Assembly: GCF_000144605.1 (NCBI RefSeq)
Contig: NC_014375.1
Span: forward strand, 1,426,001-1,490,000
Length of the DNA: 64,000 nucleotides
Direction: 5' to 3'
Source of the DNA: Brevundimonas subvibrioides ATCC 15264
Lineage (GTDB): Bacteria; Pseudomonadota; Alphaproteobacteria; Caulobacterales; Caulobacteraceae
The position numbers were made by a program, and so were the translations under genes. The number at the start of each line of letters is the position of its first letter. Position 1 is the first letter of the stretch. Below the pieces are notes generated by a model that worked only from the letters and a program-made list of their open reading frames with translations, was not told where the DNA came from and searched no databases. This document shows, in pieces, positions 16,659 to 26,952 of this stretch.

Positions 16659-16671
16659 TTGCACTGCACAA
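16659..16671. promoter_or_regulatory. PhaR-like site upstream of the phasin gene
   Basis: The sequence TTGCACTGCACAA carries two TGCA units around one base. TGC-rich sites of this kind bind the polyhydroxybutyrate-responsive repressor PhaR upstream of alphaproteobacterial phasin genes. The site lies about 115 bases before the phasin ATG. Assignment is by similarity of the motif only. Confidence 0.45.
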
Positions 16672-16785
16672 ATCGTCTTGACCTCTGTTCGCACTTGCAC
16701 CATATGGGCGGGGTCGCCCGGGACTCGCCTGGGACGAGAAACATTCCGCGGGCCAACCGCGATCATCAGGTTCAGGAGACTTCAC

Positions 16786-17277
16786 ATGGCCGACAGCGCC
16801 GAAACCATCAAGAAGACCGTCGAAACCGCCACCACCAGCGCCAAGGTCCAGGGCGAGCAGTTCAAGGCCCAGGCCGAGAAGATGCAGGCGACGGGCACCC
16901 AGGCCCTGCGCGAGACGATGGACAAGACCTCGGCCTCGATGGCTGAACTGTCGGCCCATTCGAAGCAGAACCTGGAAGCCCTGACCGCTTCGGCCACCGC
17001 CGCCCAGAAGGGCGTCGAGGCCCTGTCGGCGCAGGCCCTGTCCTACAGCAAGTCCAGCTGGGAAAACGGCGTCGCCGCCGCCCAGACGATCGCCAAGGCC
17101 CGTTCGGTCCAGGAGCTGATCGAGCTGCAGACCAACTATGCCAAGTCGGCCATGGAAACCTACCTCTCGGAAGTCACCAAGATGACCGAGACCCTGACCG
17201 GTTCGGTCAAGGACAGCTTCAAGCCGATCAACGAGCGCGTGACCGCGACCGTCGAAACCTTCCAGGCCGCCCGCTAA
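16786..17277 (+). CDS. Phasin family protein
   Basis: Phasins coat polyhydroxyalkanoate storage granules. The 163-residue product is almost entirely amphipathic helix, rich in Ala, Thr, Lys and Glu with no Cys, and matches the phasin family through SAHSKQNLEALTASATAAQK and ARSVQELIELQTNYAKSAME. The ATG at 16786 has AGGAG eight bases upstream. A strong terminator follows directly, so it is monocistronic. Codon use is strongly biased, in line with high expression. Confidence 0.88.
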   Translation: MADSAETIKKTVETATTSAKVQGEQFKAQAEKMQATGTQALRETMDKTSASMAELSAHSKQNLEALTASATAAQKGVEALSAQALSYSKSSWENGVAAAQTIAKARSVQELIELQTNYAKSAMETYLSEVTKMTETLTGSVKDSFKPINERVTATVETFQAAR

Positions 17278-17306
17278 GCCTGAGACAGATCGTAGCGTAA
17301 CGAAGG

Positions 17307-17335
17307 GGCCCCGGCGGAAACGCCGGGGCCTTTTT
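17307..17335 (+). terminator. Rho-independent terminator of the phasin gene
   Basis: A perfect ten-base-pair G/C stem (GGCCCCGGCG / CGCCGGGGCC) closes a GAAA tetraloop and is followed by five T. It begins 30 bases after the phasin stop codon. Confidence 0.92.
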
Positions 17336-17356
17336 GCTGTTCGCCCCGGGGGTGTT

Positions 17357-17512
17357 CTATCGACCGGCAGGTTTGGTGCCACCCTCGGCCAGATGGCGCG
17401 CCAGGATGGCGCCGGCGATCTTGGGGGCTCCGAGCACCGGCAGCGGCTGGCCGAATACCGCTCTCCACAACACATCAAGCTCTTCGTCGGTCTCGGGAAT
17501 CTTGCACGCCAT
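17357..17512 (-). CDS. Small hypothetical protein (51 residues)
   Basis: An ATG at 17512 opens a frame of 51 residues ending in TAG at 17357. The product begins MACKIPETDEELDVLWRAVF and continues GQPLPVLGAPKIAGAILARH, a soluble, well-mixed composition rather than the Arg/Pro/Ala-rich look of antisense frames in this genome. It sits tail-to-tail with the phasin terminator and heads away from clpS. No strong Shine-Dalgarno is visible. I do not recognise a family. It is offered as a plausible gene on composition and placement alone. Confidence 0.55.
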   Translation of the reverse strand: MACKIPETDEELDVLWRAVFGQPLPVLGAPKIAGAILARHLAEGGTKPAGR

Positions 17513-17715
17513 GGCCGTAGCTACGAAGGCCTGTCAGAGCGGATGCGGCCGTTAACGACGATGGACACGCGCCGTCCGTCCGGGCCGGCCGGACGTCCCC
17601 ACCCTCGAGCGGCCCGTGGTCCCAGCCGGCTGCGGGAGGGAGAAGTGACTGGACGTCCCTTCAAATCAGGCCATCATCACCTATCTGAACACTCGAACTC
17701 CCAACCGGAACGTAG

Positions 17716-18048
17716 ATGCCGACAAGAAGGCCAGGTGAACAGAACGGGGGCGGCCAGGGTGCCGCCACCATCACCGAGACAAAGCCCAAGCTTCAGAAGC
17801 CCTCGCTCTATCGGGTGCTGATCCTGAACGACGACTACACGCCGATGGAATTCGTCGTCTATGTGCTGGAGCGGTTCTTCCAGAAGAGCCGCGAGGACGC
17901 GACCCGCATCATGCTGCATGTGCATCAGCATGGCGTCGGAGTCTGCGGCGTCTTCACCTACGAAGTGGCCGAAACCAAGGTCGCCCAGGTGGTCGAGACG
18001 GCGCGCCGTCACCAGCACCCGTTACAGTGCACTATGGAAAAAGACTGA
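17716..18048 (+). CDS. clpS: ATP-dependent Clp protease adaptor ClpS
   Basis: ClpS binds proteins with bulky N-terminal residues (N-degrons) and delivers them to ClpA-ClpP. The 110-residue protein has a disordered N-terminal tail (about residues 1-30) and then the core [20 protein letters not shown], containing the Asn-Asp pair that recognises the N-terminal amine. [20 protein letters not shown] follows. Length and motifs are canonical. It lies 12 bases before clpA, the usual clpS-clpA arrangement. Confidence 0.95.
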   Translation: MPTRRPGEQNGGGQGAATITETKPKLQKPSLYRVLILNDDYTPMEFVVYVLERFFQKSREDATRIMLHVHQHGVGVCGVFTYEVAETKVAQVVETARRHQHPLQCTMEKD

Positions 18049-18060
18049 GAGGATCTCCCC

Positions 18061-20373
<2,313 letters not shown>

Positions 20374-20398
20374 TCCTCCCCCGCTGCGCGGGGGAGGA
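20374..20398. repeat. Short palindromic intergenic repeat after clpA
   Basis: An 11-base-pair stem, TCCTCCCCCGC / GCGGGGGAGGA, with a three-base loop begins directly after the clpA stop codon. Similar CTCCCC...GGGGAG hairpins recur between genes elsewhere in this window (22429, 25289, 34977). It could help terminate or stabilise the transcript. Confidence 0.7.
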
Positions 20399-20400
20399 AT

Positions 20401-20431
20401 AAAAAAGGCCCGGGAGCGATCCCGGGCCTTT
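20401..20431. terminator. Bidirectional Rho-independent terminator
   Basis: Twelve-base-pair perfect stem AAAGGCCCGGGA / TCCCGGGCCTTT with a GCGA loop, preceded by an A run and followed by T residues. It can end transcription both from clpA and from the converging gene at 20453-20761. Confidence 0.88.
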
Positions 20432-20452
20432 CGTTTGTCTGGAGGCTGAAGC

Positions 20453-20761
20453 CTAGTAGCGGCGGCGGCCCGAACCGGCGAGCAGGAAAGCCAGGCCGGC
20501 GAGAATGCCGGTGGTCAGCAGCGGCTTGCGACGGGCGAAATCGAGGCCGGTGTTGATCGGGTCGCGCAGGTCGGCGGGGGCGCGTTCCGACAGGGTTTCC
20601 AGCTTGTCGATGGCGCGGCCATAGGCGTCGAGGGCCTTGCCCTTCACTTCGTCGAACTTGCCTTCGACCTGCAGCTTGGTGTCGCCGGTCAGGTTGCCGA
20701 GGCCGTTCTTGAGCTTGCCGCTGATGCCGTTGGCGGCACCTTCGATACGTTGGTCGGTCAT
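20453..20761 (-). CDS. CsbD-like stress protein with C-terminal membrane segment
   Basis: The 102-residue protein starts with a CsbD-like repeat (TDQRIEGAANGISGKLKNGL, GDTKLQVEGKFDEVKGKAL), found in small general-stress proteins. A single hydrophobic segment follows near the C-terminus (LLTTGILAGLAFLLAGSG), ending in RRRY, which would leave the tail in the cytoplasm. CsbD-family function is unknown; many members are induced by stress. It converges on clpA with a shared terminator. Confidence 0.75.
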   Translation of the reverse strand: MTDQRIEGAANGISGKLKNGLGNLTGDTKLQVEGKFDEVKGKALDAYGRAIDKLETLSERAPADLRDPINTGLDFARRKPLLTTGILAGLAFLLAGSGRRRY

Positions 20762-20910
20762 GATGAAAGTCCTTCTGATCTGAAGCGCCGGGGAGGCTGC
20801 CGTGTTAGCGCATGTGAACGGCTACGGTTCCGTCAACCGACGTGGTTGCGAAGGCGCCGAAGCGTGGCGATATCGTGGTTCACGATGATGGCGAAATCCG
20901 GAGCGGAACG

Positions 20911-21269
20911 ATGCTGAGGTTCATCCTGCAGGCCGTGGTCACCGCGCTGGGGCTGTGGCTGTCGGCCTATGTGGTGCCGGGGGTGGACTTTTCATCGACC
21001 GGGTCGCTGGTCGCCGCCGCGGTGCTGCTGGGGATCGTCAATGCGATCGTGCGGCCGGTCCTGGTGTTCGTCACCTTCCCGCTGACGGTGGTGACGTTCG
21101 GCCTGTTCCTGCTGGTCGTGAACGCCGCGACCATCGGACTGGTGGCGGTCTTCCTCGGCGGGTTCAGCGTCGACGGCCTGTGGGCGGGGGTAGGGGCCGC
21201 GATCATCACCGGTCTGGTCAGCCTGGTCGTCGGCTCGGTGATCCCGGACGAGCCCGCCCGCGCGCAGCG

Positions 21270-21273
<4 letters not shown>
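20911..21273 (+). CDS. Phage holin family IV-type small membrane protein
   Basis: This 120-residue protein has four hydrophobic helices ([80 protein letters not shown]). It matches the widespread 'phage holin family 4' group, in which most members are chromosomal and not part of prophages. No phage genes are nearby. I chose the ATG at 20911 because CGGAGCGGA lies just upstream; an in-frame ATG at 20842 would add 23 polar residues. The role is unknown. It converges on the next gene with a four-base overlap. Confidence 0.75.
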
Positions 21274-22358
<1,085 letters not shown>

Positions 22359-22397
22359 TCCGTCTCCTGTATCCCGGTCGTCTTCTTTTGCCGGGAC

Positions 22398-22411
22398 TGT
22401 AAGCGGTTACA
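22398..22411. promoter_or_regulatory. LacI-family operator upstream of the sugar ABC ATPase
   Basis: TGTAAGCGGTTACA is an inverted repeat of TGTAA around GCGG, the usual form of LacI-family carbohydrate operators. It lies 40 bases before the start codon of the gene at 21270-22358, where it could block the promoter. The repressor gene is not in the window. Confidence 0.65.
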
Positions 22412-22428
22412 GGTCCGGAAGAAACAGT

Positions 22429-22581
22429 CCTTCTCCCCTTGTGGGAGAAGGTGGCAGGCGGAGCCTGACGGATGAGGGGTCACTCCGGCGCAGGGGGTAT
22501 GCGGATGCCTCGACGACCTTTGATGTCAGCGTGACCCCTCATCCGCCCCTCCGGGGCACCTTCTCCCGCAAGGGGAGAAGG
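22429..22581. repeat. Long inverted intergenic repeat
   Basis: Two arms of about 50 bases face each other. The left arm runs 22429-22483 and the right arm 22531-22581. The outer ends are themselves small hairpins (CCTTCTCCC...GGGAGAAGG), and the inner ends are GATGAGGGGTCAC and its complement. No open frame is convincing. The same design appears at 25289-25452 with different inner sequence, so this is a dispersed element, not a one-off duplication. Confidence 0.8.
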
Positions 22582-22607
22582 GCTATCGGTGCCGCAAGGA
22601 GAGATTC

Positions 22608-24140
22608 ATGAAAGCCATCCTCGAACAGCTGGAAGCCCGCCGCGAAGCCGCGCGTCAGGGCGGGGGCCCCGCCCGCATCGCGGCCCAGCACGCCAAGGGC
22701 AAGCTGACCGCGCGCGAGCGGATCGAGGTCCTGCTGGACGAGGGGTCGTTCGAAGAGACCGACATGTTCGTCGAGCACCGCAGCCACCAGTTCGGGATGG
22801 AGCACCAGCGCGTGCCGGGCGACGGCGTGGTGACGGGGCGGGGCACCATCGGCGGGCGGCTGGTCTATGTGTTCTCCAAGGACTTCACCGTGTTCGGCGG
22901 GTCGCTGTCGGGCGCGCACGCGGCCAAGATCGTGAAGCTTCAGACCATGGCCCTGACCAATGGGGCCCCGATCATCGGCCTGTTCGACGCCGGCGGGGCG
23001 CGGATCCAGGAGGGGGTGGAGAGCCTGGCGGGATACGCCGACATCTTCCTTCAGAACACCCTGGCGTCGGGCGTCATCCCCCAGATCAGCGTGATCATGG
23101 GGCCGTGCGCGGGCGGCGACGTCTATTCGCCCGCCATCACCGACTTCATCTTCATGGTGAAGGACACGAGCTACATGTACGTAACCGGCCCGGACGTGGT
23201 GAAGACGGTCACCAACGAGGTGGTCAGCCACGAGGACCTGGGCGGGGCGCGGGTCCATGCGGGCAAGTCGGGCGTGGCCGACGGGGCGTTCGAGAACGAT
23301 CTGGAGGCCCTGTCGGAGGTGCGCCGCCTGATCGGCTTCCTGCCGCTGTCGAACCGCGAGAAGCCGCCGGTGCGCGAGTCGTACGACGACCCCGACCGGG
23401 ACGAGGCCTCGCTGGACACCCTGGTGCCCGCCAATCCGAACCAGCCCTATGACATCAAGGAACTGATCCTGAAGACGGTCGACGAGGCCGAGTTCTTCGA
23501 GATCGGGGCGGATTTCGCGAAGAATATCGTCTGCGGCTTCGGCCGTCTGGACGGACAGTCGGTCGGCATCGTCGCCAACCAGCCGCAGGTGCTGGCGGGG
23601 GTGCTGGACATCGACTCATCCCGCAAGGCCGCGCGGTTCGTGCGCTTCTGCGACGCCTTCTCGATCCCGCTGGTGACCTTCGTCGACGTGCCCGGCTTCA
23701 TGCCCGGCACGCGCCAGGAATACGGCGCCCTGATCAAGCACGGGGCCAAGCTGCTGTTCGCCTATGCCGAGGCCACGGTGCCCAAGCTGACGGTGATCAC
23801 GCGCAAGGCCTATGGCGGGGCCTATGACGTGATGAGCTCCAAACACCTGCGCGGCGACGTCAACTACGCCTGGCCCTCGGCCGAGATCGCGGTGATGGGG
23901 GCCAAGGGCGCGGTCGAGATCATCTTCCGCAAGGAGGCCGGCGACCCCGAAGCCCTGGCGGCGCGCGAGGCCGAGTACAAGGAGCGCTTCGCCAACCCCT
24001 TCGTGGCGGCGGGCCTGGGCTACATCGACGACGTGATCATGCCGCACGGCACGCGGCGGCGGCTGATCCGGGCGCTACGGACGCTGAAGGGGAAGGTGCA
24101 GACGAACCCTTGGAAGAAGCACGATAATATTCCGCTATGA
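22608..24140 (+). CDS. pccB: Propionyl-CoA carboxylase beta subunit
   Basis: This carboxyltransferase subunit moves CO2 from biotin to propionyl-CoA, giving methylmalonyl-CoA. The 510-residue protein shows the family's acyl-CoA and biotin-CO2 oxyanion regions: [57 protein letters not shown] and [20 protein letters not shown]. The C-terminus [20 protein letters not shown] is typical for PccB. AGGAGA precedes the ATG. The alpha (biotin) subunit is not adjacent. Its last codon pair overlaps the stop of a converging low-GC gene. Confidence 0.95.
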   Translation: MKAILEQLEARREAARQGGGPARIAAQHAKGKLTARERIEVLLDEGSFEETDMFVEHRSHQFGMEHQRVPGDGVVTGRGTIGGRLVYVFSKDFTVFGGSLSGAHAAKIVKLQTMALTNGAPIIGLFDAGGARIQEGVESLAGYADIFLQNTLASGVIPQISVIMGPCAGGDVYSPAITDFIFMVKDTSYMYVTGPDVVKTVTNEVVSHEDLGGARVHAGKSGVADGAFENDLEALSEVRRLIGFLPLSNREKPPVRESYDDPDRDEASLDTLVPANPNQPYDIKELILKTVDEAEFFEIGADFAKNIVCGFGRLDGQSVGIVANQPQVLAGVLDIDSSRKAARFVRFCDAFSIPLVTFVDVPGFMPGTRQEYGALIKHGAKLLFAYAEATVPKLTVITRKAYGGAYDVMSSKHLRGDVNYAWPSAEIAVMGAKGAVEIIFRKEAGDPEALAAREAEYKERFANPFVAAGLGYIDDVIMPHGTRRRLIRALRTLKGKVQTNPWKKHDNIPL

Positions 24141-24917
24141 CTTTTTTAGATCCACCCAAGTTCCAAACTTCTTGCGGCGAAGTGAGAATTTGGTGCAGGC
24201 CGCTTTGTCTAGGTTTGACGTTACGGCGATGATGTTAGCGGCGTAATCGCAGAAATCGTCCCATCCAATATGGTATCTCTTGCCTAGACGGAATGGACGC
24301 GTAGGTGAGCTCCCAACGCGTTCAAGAAAAATGGCATTTACGATACCCCCGTTGTGGACAATGATGTTTCTAAGTTCGATGAACTCGCGAGTGAGCTGCC
24401 GTTCTCGATCATTAGAAAACATAGCTAAACCTAGACGATCTAGAAAATACGACTCGATTCCTGAAATGCCTTCGTAAGCGAGCTTGTTGACGCGCCTTTC
24501 TACGAGCAACTCAATCACATCGGACATTCGCTTTAGGTGAATGATATCTCGGACTGGGACCTGCTCGTTTGAGGTCAATATATCCGGTTTCTTCCGAATG
24601 CATTCTTGGACTATTTGCGAGAAATATCGTTGAAACGCATTCACTGAGTTGTTGACGAGATTCTCCGAGTTGGTCCTGCTAAAGCGCTTTAGTGCTTTCT
24701 GAGTTGGCTCGGGGTCATCGTCGGGATCGGTTTTGCCAAGGGCCTCCCTCGCGATCTTTCGCGTCTGATCAGCGCGCGACGCCTGCTCGATCAGAAACAT
24801 GAATGAATCGAATGAGTCGCGGTATGCAATGAACGAGGTCGCCAACGACTCGCTACACAAGAGCCGCCGCGTAGGCACAAATGACTCTGTTGGTATGGCG
24901 TTAGATTCTTGGTCCAT
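24135..24917 (-). CDS. HEPN-motif protein of unknown function on an AT-rich insertion
   Basis: I do not recognise this 260-residue protein by family name. It is mostly helical and polar, with no membrane segment or signal peptide. The C-terminal half holds [11 protein letters not shown], a HEPN-type R-x4-H motif (Arg183, His188), the active site of many HEPN RNases in toxin and phage-defence systems. The base composition is about 43-50 percent G+C on the lines I counted, far below its neighbours, and it uses AGA, TTA and ATA codons rare elsewhere here. It was therefore probably acquired by transfer. Its stop overlaps the end of pccB. No partner gene, transposase or direct repeats were seen. 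Confidence 0.7.
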   Translation of the reverse strand: MDQESNAIPTESFVPTRRLLCSESLATSFIAYRDSFDSFMFLIEQASRADQTRKIAREALGKTDPDDDPEPTQKALKRFSRTNSENLVNNSVNAFQRYFSQIVQECIRKKPDILTSNEQVPVRDIIHLKRMSDVIELLVERRVNKLAYEGISGIESYFLDRLGLAMFSNDRERQLTREFIELRNIIVHNGGIVNAIFLERVGSSPTRPFRLGKRYHIGWDDFCDYAANIIAVTSNLDKAACTKFSLRRKKFGTWVDLKKS

Positions 24918-24923
24918 TCGCAG

Positions 24924-24952
24924 AGTATCAGAACGGCTGAGCGATTAAGCAA
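24924..24952 (-). promoter_or_regulatory. Candidate promoter of the HEPN-motif gene
   Basis: On the minus strand TTGCTT and GATACT are separated by 17 bases. The -10 element ends seven bases before the ATG at 24917, and no Shine-Dalgarno is seen, so the transcript may be leaderless. Weak evidence, from spacing and resemblance only. Confidence 0.4.
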
Positions 24953-24965
24953 CGGGCCTTGCTTC

Positions 24966-25314
24966 GTGACCCGCCTCCTCTTCCTCGGCTCCCGCAACCG
25001 CCTCCGCTCGCCGACGGCGGAGCAGGTGTTCGCCGCCTGGCCCGGGGGTGGAGACCGCGTCGGCGGGGCTGGCGCCGGATGCGGACGAGCCCTGCACCGA
25101 TGAACTGGTGGAATGGGCCGACATCGTCTTCGTCATGGAGCGCGCGCATCGGGTCCGGCTGCAGAAACGGTTCGGCCGGAGCTTGAAGGCGGCGCGGGTC
25201 GTGTGTCTGGATATCCCCGACGACTATGGGTTCATGCAGCCGGAGTTGGTGGCCCTGCTGGAGAAGAAGGTGGGGCCGCATCTGCGCTCCCTCTCCCGGC
25301 GGGAGAGGGCTTGA
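24966..25314 (+). pseudogene. Low-molecular-weight protein tyrosine phosphatase family, frameshifted
   Basis: The start GTG at 24966 opens TRLLFLGSRNRLRSPTAEQ and VFAAWPG, the N-terminus of the low-molecular-weight phosphatase family. The frame is then lost. The remainder (ETASAGLAPDADEPCTDELV, EWADIVFVMERAHRVRLQKR, DIPDDYGFMQPELVALL) continues one frame over from about 25048. Removing one G from the five-G run 25044-25048 restores a single protein of about 115 residues. The catalytic Cys of the P-loop (C-x5-R-S) is also replaced by Gly. The last codons come from a palindromic repeat. A sequencing error in the G run is possible, but the lost Cys argues for decay or a non-catalytic relative. 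Confidence 0.75.
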
Positions 25315-25452
25315 GGCTCGGAGAGCGCAGCGATCCGCCAGCCGAAAGGGTGAGGGGTAGCCCTCACCGGTGGGCACCGACCCCTCACCCTTTCGCGCAA
25401 GAACACTCGCTGTCGCTCGCGTGCGCTCAAGCCCTCTCCCGTTGGGAGAGGG
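25289..25452. repeat. Long inverted intergenic repeat, second copy of the type
   Basis: Outer hairpins CCCTCTCCC...GGGAGAGGG stand at 25289-25309 and 25431-25451. They are flanked inside by GGCTTGAG and its complement CTCAAGCC. Inner arms GAAAGGGTGAGGGGT and its complement meet at about 25344-25393. The left end lies inside the last codons of the phosphatase pseudogene. Same architecture as 22429-22581, with different inner sequence. Nothing coding was seen between 25315 and 25509. Confidence 0.8.
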
Positions 25453-25509
25453 GAAGTGTCTTTGGTCCGGCTGCAGAAGAGGGTCGTCAGGCGAGCAGCC
25501 CGTTATCCC

Positions 25510-26121
25510 CTAGACCGCCCCGGTCTTTCGGAACACGCGCAGGGTCCGGTAGCCCTCGACCTCTTCCACCGAGCTGGTCGCGGCCCATTCGGCAATGATC
25601 GGCTCTGCCCGGGCGTAGGCGTAGGAGCCGGTGTAGAAGATCAGGTGGCCGCCCGGGCGGGTGCGCTCGGTGAACAACCGGGTCAGCTCCAGGTCGGTCA
25701 GGGCCCCGTAGGCGTCGTTTTCCTCGGACCTGAACTCGCACAGGTGAAACAGGGTGACGACGTCGAACATCGGCAACAGGGCCGGGTTCGAGGTGTAGAT
25801 GTCGCCGAAATAGACGCAGTAGCCGCGCGCCAATTCCGGCCGGTGGGTCACCAGATCGATGTAGCTGTCATACTCGCGGCGGGTCGCGGTGATGCTCATG
25901 ACCGAGGTGCCGAGGTCGCTCTCGCCCAGCCTGAGGCCGACGTGGTGATGGTCGCCGGTGCCGAAGTGGAAGATGGCCTCGTTCGGGACGGCGCGGCCCT
26001 CCATCCACTCGATGAAATGGACGTCGCAGGGACAGTCGTCGGGGCGGAGTGCCCAGGCGCCCTTGAGGCTGTGAAGCCGGCCACCCGAGCGGGGGACCAT
26101 CCTTTGAAGCAGTGATCGCAA
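25510..26121 (-). CDS. Hypothetical protein, class I methyltransferase-like
   Basis: The 203-residue protein has a Rossmann-like layout: IFHFGTGDHHHVGLRLGE resembles a glycine-rich first loop, ARGYCVYFGDIYTSNPALLP lies where an acidic second strand would be, and FDVVTLFHLCEF with RPGGHLIFYTGSYAYARAEP resemble motifs IV and VI of SAM-dependent methyltransferases. The unusual HHHV in the loop and the lack of the usual acidic motif II make enzyme activity uncertain. It stands alone between repeats and a VOC gene. Function is not known. Confidence 0.6.
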   Translation of the reverse strand: MRSLLQRMVPRSGGRLHSLKGAWALRPDDCPCDVHFIEWMEGRAVPNEAIFHFGTGDHHHVGLRLGESDLGTSVMSITATRREYDSYIDLVTHRPELARGYCVYFGDIYTSNPALLPMFDVVTLFHLCEFRSEENDAYGALTDLELTRLFTERTRPGGHLIFYTGSYAYARAEPIIAEWAATSSVEEVEGYRTLRVFRKTGAV

Positions 26122-26213
26122 GGAAACCTCTCCGCCCGGCCTGCGTCGTCTACGGCCCGATCGACTGCCGGGTTACTGACCAGAGCAGGAAATATCCCGG
26201 TGTTCGGCGAGGG

Positions 26214-26696
26214 CTAGCCCCGTGCGGCAATTCGCAGCGCGTCCACGTCCAGCCGCTTCATCTCCATCATCGCGGCGAAGGCCCGGGCCGCCACGGCCGG
26301 ATCCGGGTCGCTCATCAGGTCGGTGAAGCCGGCCGGGATGATCTGCCAGCTGAGGCCGTAGCGATCCTTCGCCCAGCCGCACTGTTCGGCCTCGGGCACC
26401 GCCGACAGGGCGTCATACAGGCGGTCGGTCTCGGCCTGGTCGGCGGTTTCGATCTGCAGCGAGATGGCCTCGGTGAAGGTGAAATAGGGGCCGCCGTTCA
26501 GGGCGGTGTAGGGGGCCCCGGCCAGGGTGAACTCGACCATCAGGACGCTGTCCTTCCGGCCGCCCGGATAGTCGGCGGGGGCGCGGACGACCTTGTCGAT
26601 GCGGCTGTCGGGGATGACGGAGACGTAGAAGTTGGCGGCCTCCTCGGCCTGGGTGTCGAACCACAGGCAGGGGATGATCTTGCGGTCGGCGGGCAT
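26214..26696 (-). CDS. VOC family protein (PhnB / 3-demethylubiquinone-methyltransferase-like)
   Basis: This 160-residue protein of the vicinal oxygen chelate superfamily is of the subgroup often labelled PhnB or 3-demethylubiquinone methyltransferase-like. Recognisable segments are KIIPCLWFDTQAEEAANFYV, VEFTLAGAPYTALNGGPYFT, and the ending DRYGLSWQIIPAGFTDLMSD. The name is historical; a metal-dependent enzyme or a small-molecule binding protein are both possible. GGAG is seven to eight bases before the ATG. A perfect palindrome 34 bases upstream suggests repressor control. Confidence 0.82.
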   Translation of the reverse strand: MPADRKIIPCLWFDTQAEEAANFYVSVIPDSRIDKVVRAPADYPGGRKDSVLMVEFTLAGAPYTALNGGPYFTFTEAISLQIETADQAETDRLYDALSAVPEAEQCGWAKDRYGLSWQIIPAGFTDLMSDPDPAVAARAFAAMMEMKRLDVDALRIAARG

Positions 26697-26729
26697 GGGC
26701 GGGCTCCTGTGCGGTTTCGCGCATAATGA

Positions 26730-26745
26730 TTAACCGATAGGTTAA
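26730..26745. promoter_or_regulatory. Palindromic operator upstream of the VOC gene
   Basis: TTAACC-GATA-GGTTAA is a perfect inverted repeat placed where the promoter of the VOC gene should be. Genes of this VOC type are often paired with ArsR-family repressors that bind such A/T-edged repeats; no ArsR gene is adjacent here. Confidence 0.5.
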
Positions 26746-26884
26746 ATGCAAGACCTCGGCGGCGCGCAAGAGCATCAGCCCGTACGGCGGCTCCTGATAC
26801 GACCGATCCTGACGTATCGGTCTGTTAGGCTGGGGGTTTCGGTCTTTGACAGTTGAACCATCACCGTCGCCCGAAGCGGGCTCT

Positions 26885-26937
26885 CCGAACGGGTCGAACG
26901 GGTCGGACGGGTCGGACGGGTCGGACTGTGTTTTTCG
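26885..26937 (-). repeat. 9-bp tandem repeat element, copy A
   Basis: On the minus strand this is CGAAAAACACA, then four units of GTYCGACCC (three GTCCGACCC, one GTTCGACCC) and a closing GTTCGG. It begins 15-16 bases after the stop codon of the pseudouridine synthase gene and has the same orientation as that gene. A second copy with the same A-rich lead, unit count and end is at 46932-46985. Confidence 0.85.
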
Positions 26938-26952
26938 AGTCCGGCACCGACC

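Noticed and set aside
24909..25314. Two separate small genes in the phosphatase region
   Set aside because: The two frames form the front and back halves of one phosphatase-family protein and are joined by removing a single G.
24135..25314. Insertion sequence or integrative element around the AT-rich gene
   Set aside because: No transposase, integrase, terminal inverted repeat or target duplication could be found; only base composition supports transfer.
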